In this document: positions 1 through 10,440 of the stretch, piece by piece
Numbering within the stretch: the first letter of the stretch is position 1
Layout: every line of letters begins with the position of its first letter
Notes under the pieces: generated by a model
Databases searched by the model: none
Told to the model about the DNA's origin: nothing
Seen by the model: only the letters and a program-made list of their open reading frames with translations
Assembly (NCBI GenBank): GCA_021029095.1
Contig: JAJOHG010000413.1
Location: 1 to 21,598 of the forward strand
Direction of reading: 5' to 3'
Source: Phellopilus nigrolimitatus
Lineage: Eukaryota; Basidiomycota; Agaricomycetes; Hymenochaetales; Hymenochaetaceae
Length of the DNA stretch: 21,598 nt
Program-made: the position numbers and the translations under genes

Positions 1-447
1 TTCCGAGATAGCATGAAGTCCCTCCTCGACGAACCACATCTACTTTCCTACATCAATATTTTCAAAGATGGCATGTGGCCTGGCGGCCGCCTCAAATCTA
101 CTGGTGTGCCGAGGACTTCCGACGAAAAGGCGCGCACTAGGGATGAAGCGAATCGCAAGCTTTCAGCATTGTTACCTGGTAAGTTTATGTCGTTCTTATC
201 CGATTTTCATGAGAAGCTAATAATGCAATAGATGTCGCTGCGAACATGATGGGCCGCTCAAATGCTCGCCGGGGTGCACGACGCATCTTCGCAGTGCTGC
301 AGAACCGCAGACTCAACCAGCATATTGTCTATACCGTTCTCGACGAGGTATGAAGATTATTCTACGCGAATCTTAATAACAGGGCTCATAAATCATTAGA
401 TTTTCGTGGCTCTTTTCCCAGAGACCAGCAAGTCTTTCGCACGCTGA
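1..447 (+). CDS. Sorting nexin, C-terminal (Nexin_C) part, 5' truncated by window edge
   Basis: Three exons: 1-178, 232-347 and 400-447 (TGA 445-447). Introns 179-231 and 348-399 start GTAAGT and GTATGA and end TAG; joining them keeps one frame and gives 113 visible residues. The peptide starts FRDSMKSLLDE, then has KDGMWPGG, a basic PRTSDEKARTRDEA stretch, and after the first intron NARRGARRIFAVLQNRRLNQ and VLDEIFVALFPE before the stop. This is the pattern of the Nexin_C domain that closes PXA-RGS-PX proteins such as yeast Mdm1 and animal SNX13/SNX25, which tether the ER to endosomes, vacuole or lipid droplets. The PXA, RGS and PX domains would lie left of the window and are not seen, so assignment to Mdm1 rather than another Nexin_C protein is inference. 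No frame break is visible. Confidence 0.88.
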
Positions 448-2523
448 TCCTTCGTACTATATTGGCTCGGATATTCATAATTAAAGCACGATCCACCCAC
501 GATTTAAATTATGTTTCATGGTCAGCATTTACGTTGTGTTTCCCAATTGCATGCACCTCAATGAATTATAACGGGTTTTGAAAGATACATTTTCATGTTT
601 CTACACTTGACGCATCAAAGTGAGCCGGGTACATCGGACCAGGTCTCGTCTCAAATTTGTTTCTTGGCAGAAAGTGGAAAGGCAAATCGTGAACGAAGAA
701 GAGGACGTGAAGGGCCCCGTAGGGTCCTGCTGCGTAGCATGTCGACAGAAGTCTAGATTACCTGCGTCATCCCCGCGGTAGCTTTTGTCCTCAACGCATT
801 GAGCTATTTTGCCGCAGTGCGTCTATGAAGTCATCATCCAGGCCCTCGTCGACATCGAATGGCCTCGGAGCCACACGGGACACTAGACAGTTCGTCGAGC
901 GTGTCGGCGGGAAAATGCTCGGGAATGCTGATAGTGTTTAGACTTGCGGGAACAAGAGCACGGCGACGAGTTATGACGCGGGTGATTTGCACATATAGAC
1001 CGGGATCGCCTGGCCTTCTTCGTGGCTCGTTGCCTCTGCTTCAACGGATCGACGTCGACGTCATTCCACGACGCAAATACCTGCGAACGTGCCCACTGGT
1101 GACGAGGCAGGTTTGCGAGCCCGCGATAGACAACGTGGCCTCAAAGGCGATCAAAAATGGTACATGGGCATCTGGAATCCTGGTGGGCAATCCGTTGGTC
1201 GGATTCAGATCGAATCGCGAAACTCGGGACGTGCTATGCTATGCACTTCGTCCGGTCAACGGGTTTCTCGACGAGATCATTGCTTTGGGAGACCCTCGAC
1301 GTCTAACGGCGCGGACATACACTCGCGCCCCTTGTTGAATCGGAGGTGGGAGAAGAGGCGGTGCACTTTAGTGCTTCCAGGGCGGCGTAGACTCGTTGTT
1401 AAAGCGGGATCGAAGAAACCTACGAGGTCGGCGTGGCGAGGACGTTGCGTGTTCGATCGATCTCGTACGTACGCTCTCCGGATGACGGCGCCGAGCTCCA
1501 GAAGGAGACCTGAAATTGGTACGATAGAGGAGATCGAAGGTTTATTGGGTGCGGGGATCAGATACAGGTGAAGAATTTGAGGATGAGAATTCTAGGAACT
1601 CTTCGTCTTCGAAGAACTTGTTCGAGCGTTGGAAAGGAATAAATGCGGCTTTGGTCAACTATACGGACGACTCGCTGGAAGTCCTATTACGCCTTGCATT
1701 GTGCATTCAACTATCCATCTCTGGTGAACAGTTCTTGTACAGATGTGCCATTGCTTGCTTGCCTCAGGCTGGTAAAGAAGCTGCAGTTGAACACGACCTT
1801 AGCATTCCGTGCGTACGTACGACAGCTTCGACTGATACTACCGACGTCCTCTTCTGAAGAAAGCGTAACGACGAGAAGTTTGGAAGCATGGCCGAAGACA
1901 GTGCAAAGACCTGTCTCGCAAAAGAAAAAAACGTTCATGGGTGCGCCCAATCACTGGGACGCGTGCCGTTCCAGAGCAGAGCAGCTCTCATTTCCGCTCG
2001 AGTTCCTGTGAGTCCGCTGCGGTCCGTCGTGAGTCCAGAAGGAAGAAGCCGAGAAGCAAGCGCCACCGGGCATGAGATTATGAGTCATCACCCTTCGCCG
2101 TCTTCCTCGCATTGTACTGTCGAAGAGCGCATCAGTGATTGCGTTCGAGCTGATGAGCTGTCCTGTCTTCTCTCGTGTCTTCTTCAATGGACACATCAAC
2201 ATGAGGGTTTCGAACGATGCCCAGACGAGCGCGAAGCTGCGAAAATGAATAGGTGGCCCTGGGCGAGATGAACGGATGTTGAGCTGCCAGACCGATATCG
2301 CGCGTGCACCCCTTCGCATACGCACCGTGCGCCGGTCCACGCCCCCGGGTAACGGATAACTGGAATGGACAGGTATCGGAGGCATCAGTACGAGCAATCG
2401 CCGGTATTTCAAATCGCTCGCGCAGGAGCACCTAAAGCCAGGCAAATTTCTACAATAAGAAAGGCGCTCCGTCTCAACTATACGCCGGTGAATGGGGAAA
2501 AAAAAAAGGATGGTCGGCTCCAA

Positions 2524-2550
2524 GGAACGTGCGCGCGCGCTGCACGTTCC
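2524..2550. repeat. Hairpin, 9-bp perfect arms
   Basis: Left arm GGAACGTGC (2524-2532) and right arm GCACGTTCC (2542-2550) are perfect complements around the 9-nt loop GCGCGCGCT. Function unknown; at this arm length a chance origin is possible. Confidence 0.6.
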
Positions 2551-2646
2551 TGGCTCCAACTGCACCCAGGATGTCGCGATGCACTGCGATCCGCGCGCAT
2601 ACAGTTTGCATTTGACACTGATAGACCAGCCAAGCCCGAATGACGA

Positions 2647-2685
2647 AACGAGGCACGTAGGGCGCCGCTCGCCTCGTGCCTCGTT
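2647..2685. repeat. Hairpin, 11-bp perfect arms
   Basis: Left arm AACGAGGCACG (2647-2657) and right arm CGTGCCTCGTT (2675-2685) are perfect complements with a 17-nt GC-rich loop. It lies about 100 bp from the hairpin at 2524-2550. No gene is recognisable on either side, so it is not obviously a terminator. Confidence 0.65.
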
Positions 2686-3163
2686 CGAGCATCCAACTCC
2701 AAGCGAAGGCTGCCACGGCCAGCCAACAGGTCGAAGCCAGCCACTGCGCGCCCACGAAGGGAAACGACACAGCCCGAAGAAAAGGCACGCTTCTCCTCTC
2801 CGAAGACGGCGCTAGAGCGGCCTCCGTCGGCGCAATCACCTCTTTCTCGCCGGCCGCATGAGTCAGCGAGCCTTCCGCGCTCGGCGGTCGATCCACAATG
2901 GCTGTGCCCCCCCTCCCAGAGCGCCCGGCCGAGATCAAAATGAGATTTTTGAAAAAGGCGCCGCGGAACAGACGGGGACTCTGGGCGGCTCAGGCGTGCG
3001 CGGAAGGCGCGCTGGCAGTGGACGATTAGCCTGCCCCCGGGGCCAAAAATACGCCGCACCGTGGGCCCTTCTCACTCTCGACAGCGATGAATAAGAACGC
3101 GCCGCGAGGAGTCTGATCGGCCGCGCACGGCAGTGCGGCGCATTCCACCCAACGCGGAAGCGA

Positions 3164-3184
3164 GAGACGAGAGACGAGAGACGA
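3164..3184. repeat. 7-bp tandem repeat, three copies
   Basis: Three head-to-tail copies of GAGACGA, followed by a degenerate fourth (GAAACGG). Low-copy microsatellite-like repeat in noncoding DNA. Confidence 0.8.
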
Positions 3185-3478
3185 GAAACGGACGGACGCC
3201 CCGAGGCCCAAAACCACAAACCCACTTTCCGCTCTCGCAGCGTCCAGCCATCTACTCCACACTGCCAGCCATGGGATGAAAAGTTGGTACATGCCCAGAG
3301 CATGCATCGCAGGTTCTCCCGCTGGCCACCCTAGTCGCCCACGAAGAAAAAGAAGGCGGCGCGCGCGAGAGCGCGTCTTTTCGCGCCTGCAGGTCGGCGC
3401 AGTGTGCGTGTGAATGTGCGTGTGGCTGAGTGTGCTGATCAAAGCAAAAAAGGGATCGGCGCGGCGCGCGCGCGGCCA

Positions 3479-3496
3479 ACGCGTCGCGTAACGCGT
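3479..3496. promoter_or_regulatory. Paired ACGCGT (MCB-like) boxes
   Basis: ACGCGT occurs at 3479-3484 and again at 3491-3496, a 12-bp repeat interval with GCGT between them. ACGCGT is the core of the MluI cell-cycle box bound by fungal MBF (Mbp1/Swi6 type). No gene start is recognisable nearby, so a regulatory role is inference. Confidence 0.3.
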
Positions 3497-3886
3497 TTTT
3501 GTCTTTGTTGCCATGGATCGTCGGAGTGGCATGTCGTAAAATAGCCGTGCGCGATCAGAGGGGCGGCGATATCTGTGGCTCGCGTTATCTCTCATTATAG
3601 GTCCTCCTATCTCCCGAACTTCGTTAATTTTCATGTCTTTGCGACTCGAGGAGCGCGATTCCCAAGAACGTGTGTGTAGTGATAGGTAGGTATTGCACAG
3701 CGACTACTTACTGACAATATAGAAAGCGTGATAAAGAGTTTTAGTACATTTCAAGGCGAGTCAGTCGGATAAAAAGGAGGAACCAGTCGTAACTGCCGCG
3801 CTATGCTAAGATATCTCGTCAACGCCCCCCTCGCGGCCCCCTTTCCCAGCAGACCTGTCCGTGAATGGGGATCCCTATTTGATGAC

Positions 3887-3927
3887 GAAAAAAAAAGAAA
3901 GAAGAGAGAAAGAAGAAAGAAGAAGGA
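3887..3927 (+). repeat. 41-nt pure purine (GA/A) tract
   Basis: Every base from 3887 to 3927 is A or G, in GAAA, GAAG and GAGA units. The other strand is a TC-rich tract of the kind found in fungal promoters and leaders, which could point to a minus-strand transcript, but no matching gene is seen. Confidence 0.75.
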
Positions 3928-4595
3928 TGTCATATACGTCAATCAATTGCGGTATGCGTGGATTGGGGAAGGGGGGATATGCAGTCGTTTAATGTGGACG
4001 TGAGGGGAGATGCACGGCAAAATCAAGAGATAGATAGAAATGAAAGAAGAAGAAAAAACAGGGAGACGCGAGGGGAAGCTTTTACTTGTACAGCCCAACT
4101 GCCGGAGAACCGGGTAGGCGAAACAGAAAAAAATAATCGGAAAGGCGGACAAAACACGATCTAGCCTTCTCGACAAGAGTGACATGATGCGAAACGCTGA
4201 AGACTGTAATGGGGGGATTGAGAAATCATTAGAACCACAGACTGAAAGAAACAATCAGAAAAGCGCGGGTTTGCATATGGTAGACAGTCGAGACGAAAGC
4301 TCGAGAAATGACAAGTGTTGCGGGTGAGTAGATGAGTAAGTGTGAGTAATTGGGGTGGGGGGTATGGCCTCCGGTAGGTCATTTCCGTGAATTTTTGATC
4401 AGAAACGGCAGAAAGAATCCAATAAATCAGGCGTAAAAAAAAAGAGGAATAAAGGCGTGTCCCTGTGTAGGAAGATTTTGCTTTCCTATTGAAAAACCCG
4501 GCGAGAAGATCAGCCGAGGAGGTCGGCGGAGGGAGTTAAGTTTCCTACTACTCACGAAAAAGACACCGAGGCAACTCAATGTGCGCGTCAAGGTT

Positions 4596-6707
4596 TTACA
4601 TGCTCGCAAGCATCGGGCTGTCGCCCCGGATTCCGGCCCCGTACAGCCCGCCGAGCCCCTCGACCCTCATCCCGGGCCAGGGCCCCTGGCGCGCCGCGCT
4701 CCCCGCGCTGCTGCCTGTGCTCGGCGGCGGCGGCGGCTGGATGTTCGGCGACGGCGGCGACTGCACGAAGCACCACTGCTTCACGAACGCCGCGTACGAC
4801 GAGTCGCGCGCGAGCGACGACGTCGGCGAGGACACGATCTCCTTCGCGCGCTGCTTCTCCGACTCGGAGGCCGCCGGCAGGGCTGTGTAGGATGGCGGCG
4901 GCGTGATGTCCGCGAGCGACTGCGTCGACGAGTTGTTCGACGGCGACCATGCGAAGCTGTACTGCGGCGCGGTCGCTGGCATCCCGCCGACGATGTGCAT
5001 ATGCGGCGCGGGCGAGGACGAAGCGCCCGTGTCCGTGTTTGCATGGCTCTCGGTTGAATGCGAAGACGCGTCTGACTGGCCAAGAGACTGCGCTTCAATC
5101 CGTGGCGAGGACGGCGGGGAGTGTGAAGGGGCGGAGTAATTCAGGAGGTTGAGCTTCGTGGGTAAGGACGTGTACAGCGTCGCGGCGGCCGAGCGTCCAC
5201 CCATCGACGACAACGCCGGCTGAGGAGTTGAATGGTGTCGTAGGGGCTGAGAGGGCCGCGCAGGCATGCTCGGGCGGTGCATACGGGGAGAAGGGAGGGC
5301 GAACCGTGCCGACGGCACCTGTGTGCCGTGCGCGGTCGCCTGGACGGCCTCCGTTGTCGGCGTGCCCTTCAGCGTCGACGGCGCGCTGAACGTGCGCTGC
5401 TGGCTATTGCCCATCACGGGGCTCAGACGAGCGGCGTCGCTCACTGGCGTCGAGTGCTCCTTACCCCCCGCCGCGCCCCCCGCTGGCTTGAAGCATACAC
5501 GGTAGTTCTTTCCTTCGTTGTTGTCCCACCACTCGCCAATGCCCGTCGCCGTGTACCGAACCACCAACCACATCGTCTTCTCGTGCAGCTTGCGCTCGAG
5601 GTCCTCGAGCCGGATCACGAAGCTGAACCGGTCCCACGTATTGCTGAGCGCGCTGGAGGCAGCATGGTCTCCGAACGTGTTCGGGGTCGGGAAAGGCGGG
5701 GGTAGGGACGGGAGAGAGACGACATGCTTGCAAACGACCTCTGATGTCGTCTGCCAGTCGTCCAGCGTAAAGCGCACTGCTACCTCCTTCGAGAACGCGA
5801 TGTTCCGGACGAGAATTGATCCGCGCAGCACGGGTGGACGCGACCGAGGCAAGACGAGAGTCTCGACGTGGACGTTCGCGTAAGTCGGTGGGTGCGCCGC
5901 TGGGATGGACGAACTCGCGGTGTGGTCGATCTCAAAGCCAAGCTCCTCCGCGGCGCTCGGACCCGCGCTCGGGAAAGGAAACGCATTCCGTTCTTGCGCG
6001 GGGTTCGACGAGTCGTATTCTGTCTCCGTCTCCGTCTCTTCTGCCCCAGAGCCAGAACGCGAGACGTTGACCGGCTTGCCGGTGCTTTTGAAGACGCGAA
6101 CGTGCCGGAGCGCCTCCTCGCCCGCAAAGTGAACATTCTTGGGAGGCCCGTCTGAAGGCGTCGCGGGCTCTGACTGGGCACGGGAGTGCATGCGCAGGGC
6201 GGAGACGTAAGGAGACGACTGGGACGATTTGAGGGATGGCTTGAGGGGCTTGCCGTTTGACAGAATAATTGGGGTAGACGGGGTGCGCGGCAGAGAGGAG
6301 GCGGTAGAGAGGGTTGTCGGGGACGGGGGTTGAGGGGAGGGTATGGGAGAGCCTCGACGAGGGAAAGGGAGAGAAGAGGTCTGCTCGGACTGGGCGGGAG
6401 GGGTGGAGGGGGCATTGGATGGCAAGTTGGTGGTGTCCACGGTGAGGCGGAGGGCATTCATGTCAGAGGAAGGCGCGTCGTCGGACGAGTCGCTGTCCTG
6501 GTCGTCAAAGTGGAAGAGGGCCTTGCGCTCGCCATTGTGGGACTTGCGACGGGGGAGATTTGGGAGGGAGACAAAAGCGCCAGGGCCGCGCTCGTCGGAG
6601 AAGGGTGGCGTCGCCGAGCGAGTGCGCCTGTGCTTTGGGCGCAGCTTGAGAGGCGGGATGTCGTAGACGGCAGCTTCTGGAGACAGCGGCGGCTTGGCAT
6701 AGGGCAT
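4596..6707 (-). CDS. Glycogen-targeting PP1 regulatory subunit (RVxF + CBM21)
   Basis: Intact single-exon gene of 703 residues. Proteins of this kind (yeast Gac1, animal PPP1R3) bring PP1 phosphatase to glycogen, where it activates glycogen synthase. A PP1-docking RVxF motif, KNVHF, is at residues 190-194. A CBM21 carbohydrate-binding domain covers about 275-408: it has WDRFSFVIRLEDL and the family hallmark WWDNNEGKNYRVCF. Both ends are low-complexity Ser/Pro-rich, with many SP/TP sites. I start at the ATG complementary to 6705-6707: the frame is open for 59 more codons upstream, but those translate a TC-rich leader (FLSISISSFT) and overlap the TATA-like box. Codon use is GC-rich, producing long antisense shadow frames. 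A different PP1-targeting role is possible, since the motifs do not prove the substrate. Confidence 0.93.
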   Translation of the reverse strand: MPYAKPPLSPEAAVYDIPPLKLRPKHRRTRSATPPFSDERGPGAFVSLPNLPRRKSHNGERKALFHFDDQDSDSSDDAPSSDMNALRLTVDTTNLPSNAPSTPPAQSEQTSSLPFPRRGSPIPSPQPPSPTTLSTASSLPRTPSTPIILSNGKPLKPSLKSSQSSPYVSALRMHSRAQSEPATPSDGPPKNVHFAGEEALRHVRVFKSTGKPVNVSRSGSGAEETETETEYDSSNPAQERNAFPFPSAGPSAAEELGFEIDHTASSSIPAAHPPTYANVHVETLVLPRSRPPVLRGSILVRNIAFSKEVAVRFTLDDWQTTSEVVCKHVVSLPSLPPPFPTPNTFGDHAASSALSNTWDRFSFVIRLEDLERKLHEKTMWLVVRYTATGIGEWWDNNEGKNYRVCFKPAGGAAGGKEHSTPVSDAARLSPVMGNSQQRTFSAPSTLKGTPTTEAVQATAHGTQVPSARFALPSPRMHRPSMPARPSQPLRHHSTPQPALSSMGGRSAAATLYTSLPTKLNLLNYSAPSHSPPSSPRIEAQSLGQSDASSHSTESHANTDTGASSSPAPHMHIVGGMPATAPQYSFAWSPSNNSSTQSLADITPPPSYTALPAASESEKQRAKEIVSSPTSSLARDSSYAAFVKQWCFVQSPPSPNIQPPPPPSTGSSAGSAARQGPWPGMRVEGLGGLYGAGIRGDSPMLASM

Positions 6708-6794
6708 CGTCGAGGAGGATGAGAGCGGGTGGGCGGTGAAGGAAGAGATAGAGATAGAGAGAAAAATTAGAGATGGAGAAGAAACTGCGCGTCG

Positions 6795-6802
6795 TAAATA
6801 TA
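6795..6802 (-). promoter_or_regulatory. TATA-like box of the PP1-subunit gene
   Basis: On the minus strand this reads TATATTTA, about 90 nt upstream of the chosen ATG and followed by a TC-rich leader. Its position suits a TATA element with a start site some tens of bases downstream; the transcription start itself is not known. Confidence 0.5.
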
Positions 6803-6832
6803 CATAGCGGAGAGAGTTTCGCAATATAAGCG

Positions 6833-6840
6833 TGACGTCA
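6833..6840. promoter_or_regulatory. CRE palindrome TGACGTCA upstream of the PP1-subunit gene
   Basis: Perfect 8-bp ATF/CREB-type site about 30 bp upstream of the TATA-like box, a common arrangement for an activator site. A second identical octamer is at 7491-7498. Control by a bZIP factor or cAMP/stress signalling would fit a glycogen gene but is inferred. Confidence 0.45.
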
Positions 6841-7490
6841 AGTAAACAAGATGGGGAGAGAAACGTACGACTTTTATTTTCCAAGGCCTTTAGTACGCTC
6901 TGTACGCCGTCAACAAGCGTGTAGGATACGCAGGACGAGGACGGGAGGGAGAGCAGCGGCGATGGGGACGGAAAATGAAAGGAAGACGAGGGGGGAGGAG
7001 ATGTTGGACGGGATTGTACTTATGAGTGCAACGTGAGAAGGCAGGACCCTTTCAATTGAGTTGAGGATCAATACAAACTGTTATCGACTTGCGACTTCTT
7101 TTCTCCTCTGGGACAATTCTAATTTATTTTTCTGGGACTTGTCTTGTCTTGTCTCAGCTGGTCTTGCTGGTTCCTGGAAAAGCTGCATGGTGTGCAGCCC
7201 AGGCCTTTTACTTTGCAAGCGGCCGTGGCGTGCACTTGCTTCCCGGAGCGACTTGAGCCCGCAGCTGTGGTCGATTAGCCGGTTGTCTATGCAGGTCCAT
7301 GTCCACGCCCAGGGGACGGATAGCCAGAGCATCAGGGCATATAGCCAGGGCATGAGCCCATCAGTACGGATAAGAAGGACCGATCGCCTAACATCCATAT
7401 CCATTCCACCTCGGTCATCTCCGTCCCTTTGACTGTCCCGTCTCCGGCATTCTACTTACGTGATTCCCTCTACGGCCCCTCCCCGACAAA

Positions 7491-7498
7491 TGACGTCA
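7491..7498. promoter_or_regulatory. Second CRE palindrome TGACGTCA
   Basis: Perfect TGACGTCA directly before a run of CTTTG repeats (about 7500-7518) and about 130 bp upstream of a 58-codon ATG-initiated frame at 7629. It may belong to an unrecognised plus-strand transcription unit. Confidence 0.3.
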
Positions 7499-7628
7499 CC
7501 TTTGCTTTGCTTTGCTTTCCGACCCGCGCCCTCGCCGGCTCGTCCCTCGTCCGCCACCCGCGCCGCCCGACGTCCGCGGCTGCCCGCCTCCTGCTGCAGA
7601 TCCATAATCTCCGCAATAAACCTACTCA

Positions 7629-7805
7629 ATGTATCGCTTACATGGCTATGACGCGCTTTCGAGCTTGCGCGACTTCGTCGACATCATAGCTCTTCTGCTA
7701 CCTACACGCGGCGCCTTCGACAACCCATTGTACAAGATATCGAGCTACGCGAGCACTGCAACCAGCGCGCACCCGGCCGTCGAACATCAAACGCTCTCCG
7801 CATGA
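7629..7805 (+). CDS. Possible small ORF, 58 codons, unknown
   Basis: ATG at 7629, stop TGA 7803-7805. The peptide begins MYRLHGYDALSSLRDFVDII and has balanced composition, unlike the Arg/Ser-rich noise frames around it. Third codon positions are mostly C or G, as in real genes of this window. A pyrimidine-rich, leader-like stretch and a CRE site precede it. No family is recognised, no signal peptide or membrane segment is evident, and no strong splice donor is visible inside it. It could be a small protein, an upstream ORF of an undetected gene, or chance. Confidence 0.25.
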   Translation: MYRLHGYDALSSLRDFVDIIALLLPTRGAFDNPLYKISSYASTATSAHPAVEHQTLSA

Positions 7806-10440
7806 CCTCTGTACTCCCACGCGTCTTCTCGCCTCTGCCTTTCCTACACCCGGTGGAGCCAATGCTGATTTGGCCTGTCGTTCGCTGAATGGCGCCGTCA
7901 ATCCCCTCGTTATATCGGCCGCGTGCTTGATGCTCCCTTGTTCACTTCCCTGTACGTTTTCATTCTTCTCCCGCGTGCCCAGTGGAGTCCATTCCTTAAC
8001 CCCGCCTTTGGTCTTCGTCCTCCCTCTTTCTCATATCTTGCCCAGCCGAAGCGTCCTTCATTTCTTTCCATGCCTCATTTGAAAATCGACATCGCAACAC
8101 CCATTTTTCTCGACGCATTCGACGCGCTCCGCTTGGCAGGCGCCCAGCGCTTACTGCCTCATGACCGTGCCTAATCAGCAACAATTCATACTTACTTCCC
8201 GTCCCGGAACCGCTGCTGCGTCTCATGCTCCCTATACATTTCCACTGCCGCTTGTACGTGTACAACGTGTTCGGCGTCTCCCATTGTATCTAGGCCGATG
8301 CGACAAATCCCGTCCGCCGTCCGATGACATCACCCGTCGGTCACAAGCACGCAACGGCAGAAGGGTTCCATCGCGCGGTTTGCGCGCCCCGAATGGTTGT
8401 CGCCTGGACCGCTCTGCTCGCCGAGAAGGTCTGCGCTTACTCAGGCCACCCCCCAGTCTGTGGCTCAAACGCGGCCTTGATGCGCCTGGCCATGCCTATC
8501 CGACAGGTTCTCGAGATCTTTGTTCTCATTAACCCTCACCGCCTCGTCCTTGGTTGGGGCTAAATTTATTTCATTTTCACAGCGCCACCTGAGCGAAAGG
8601 GATGTCCGAATCACCACTGACGGATCTCTGACAAAGCGGCTTGGTAAAGCGCGTTTGCTTGCACACTTATTGCGAGCTCTTGGAAATGCAGACCTTCCGT
8701 CTCGCTCATACGCATCACGGCATCCACGAACTGCACGACCGATCACCGACGGCCCCCTGCTTCGTATTTCGAAAACCGCGCTTCCCTTCGCCTTTTTGGG
8801 TCGTTCTCCCCGTTTTCGCAGCGCGCTTCTTTCCCAGGCCGAATCGAATCGATCTCCTTTTCGAGGTCGTTCCCATGTTCGGTCGGGCGGTTAGACGTGT
8901 TCGTCCACGACACATCGACGTGTCTCCCGGGCTCTGCGTCTTACGTTTAGTGTCTTCCGTTCCGCAATCGCCACCACCACACTTTGCAATTACGATTGAT
9001 GGGAAGAAAGGCGCGTCTGGCCCCACCCAGCACTTCGTGGAACACACCGGGGACATCTGGTGGAAAATCTGTGATGCAACTCGGAGTGTTATCTTCCCCC
9101 CTCGGGCGGATAGGTTGCGAAAACGCGGGCGGGAAATGGAGGGGAGGTGTCGCGGAAACGCCCATCGGGAGGGACGCGTGCCGCAGATCGGAAAGATCGG
9201 CGCCGCGCGTCGTGCTCGGACTCGGAGAAAGTTCGAGCACGCTATGTAATTAAACGGCTGGGAGGATACCAAAGACGAGTTTGGGATTGGGATTCTATCT
9301 TCGAGCGAGGCTGCGGTTTCCAAGTGCTTTGATTTCCTTTTGATCTCAGGGCGTCCTGCTTCCTGAAGCTTGGCCTTCGGGAATCCACACAGAGTGTGTG
9401 GGGTTGAACGTGCCAGCGACTGCGCGCACCGGGCTCCGCACCGCGGTGGGTGTCCAACTCCAGCTGAATTCAGTCGCTGAATCTGTGCCCCCCTTGAGAA
9501 GTGGCCCCGCCGATTCGGAGTCCGAACCTCCCCAGCCAGCCCCGCGCAATCGCGACGGGGAAGCAAGCAGCTTCCGCTGCGTGCCGCACATCTCAAGGGA
9601 GTGTGTGTCTTCGCACGGCGGCCACGGCCCAGCTGAGTTGGAGAAGCGCCGCGCGCGAGTTCGGGATCAGACGTCGAAGCAGGTCCCCCTCCCGAGTCCG
9701 GCCGGGGGGCTGGCTTCGCGTGCGTCTGCCCGCGCGTTTTGCGCTTGCCGTCTCTGCAGACGGCCCATAATTCGGCGGCTGCGTTTTCTGGATACGGGCT
9801 AGAGAGGGGTTTGGCGCCCTTGTTCGAGCGAGGGTTTTTGGACTTGTACGTGCAATGCGGCGCCTCATCAGACAGCTTTGCGGTTCGTTTGCTAGGGCGA
9901 CGGAAAGATAGAAGCGGCGCTCGTATTTATACATACATACATGCTATACTCGAAGGCGGGTGTAAATTTGCGAACGCACTTGTGAACGTTTTCGCCATAA
10001 CCTGTGTTCGTTGGTCCCCCCTTGTCCAGAAACGAAAGTGTCCCAGCAGCTTCGAACGCGATGGTGGGGTAAGGATGCAGAGCTACCAGAAGCCTCCCTG
10101 CATCTTCGCGAAGTCCTTTGAGCGGGGAATCAGAATGCACAATGGATCCCCCAGAGTCAGAAGGCCCCCATCTTCATGTGTCGGCCAGTCAATATACGTA
10201 TATCCGATAGCATCTTGGTTGCTGCAAGCAATTGCACTTCGGCCCCACACCGCTATCAGTTGCGACTAGCACCCATCAACATTGTCGTTCCCCGCACATT
10301 CGAAGTTCGCAGATTCGCAGCATCGTGCCAGGGGCTGCGCGTCGCCGAAGGTTAGACCAGCTCGGCACGTATTGTCCAAGCTCGGCTCGTTGAGTTCGGC
10401 CGCTGCATCCAGCGTTATTCAGTCGGGGTTCCACTGCGAA

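Larger units (their letters stand above)
448..4595. other. Convergent intergenic interval, no recognisable gene
   Basis: About 4.1 kb between the 3' ends of two convergent genes, long for a compact fungal genome. Open frames up to about 200 codons occur on both strands, mainly in the GC-rich part near 2.0-3.6 kb. They overlap one another, are rich in Arg, Ser and Cys, and show no family motif or credible splice structure, so I do not call them. The interval does hold two hairpins (2524-2550, 2647-2685), a 7-bp tandem repeat (3164-3184), paired ACGCGT boxes (3479-3496) and a pure purine tract (3887-3927). It could contain a decayed gene, a noncoding transcript, or a fast-evolving gene I cannot recognise. 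Confidence 0.5.

Noticed and set aside
2190..2225. TTCGAA-type sequences resembling a tRNA B box (also near 10050 and 10796)
   Set aside because: The T-stem does not pair and no A box or acceptor stem is found at suitable spacing; no tRNA is supported anywhere in the window.
859..2271. Chain of overlapping plus-strand ORFs downstream of the sorting nexin gene
   Set aside because: No recognisable motif, frequent frame changes and no convincing GT-AG introns linking them. A decayed gene cannot be excluded.
1951..3634. Minus-strand ORFs of 120-204 codons
   Set aside because: Highly basic or low-complexity products that overlap in several frames; no family resemblance.
4579..6722. Many long frames on the plus strand and other minus frames across the PP1-subunit gene
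   Set aside because: Shadows of a GC-rich coding sequence; the minus-strand frame with RVxF and CBM21 explains the region.
8715..9596. 293-codon minus-strand ORF, overlapped by a 202-codon plus-strand ORF (8641-9249)
   Set aside because: Both frames are open over the same GC-rich stretch, the products are rich in Arg, Ser and Cys, and neither shows a domain, signal peptide or splice structure. Likely chance, though the length is unusual.
9920..9945. CATA microsatellite near 9929-9941
   Set aside because: Only about three copies; too short to carry meaning.
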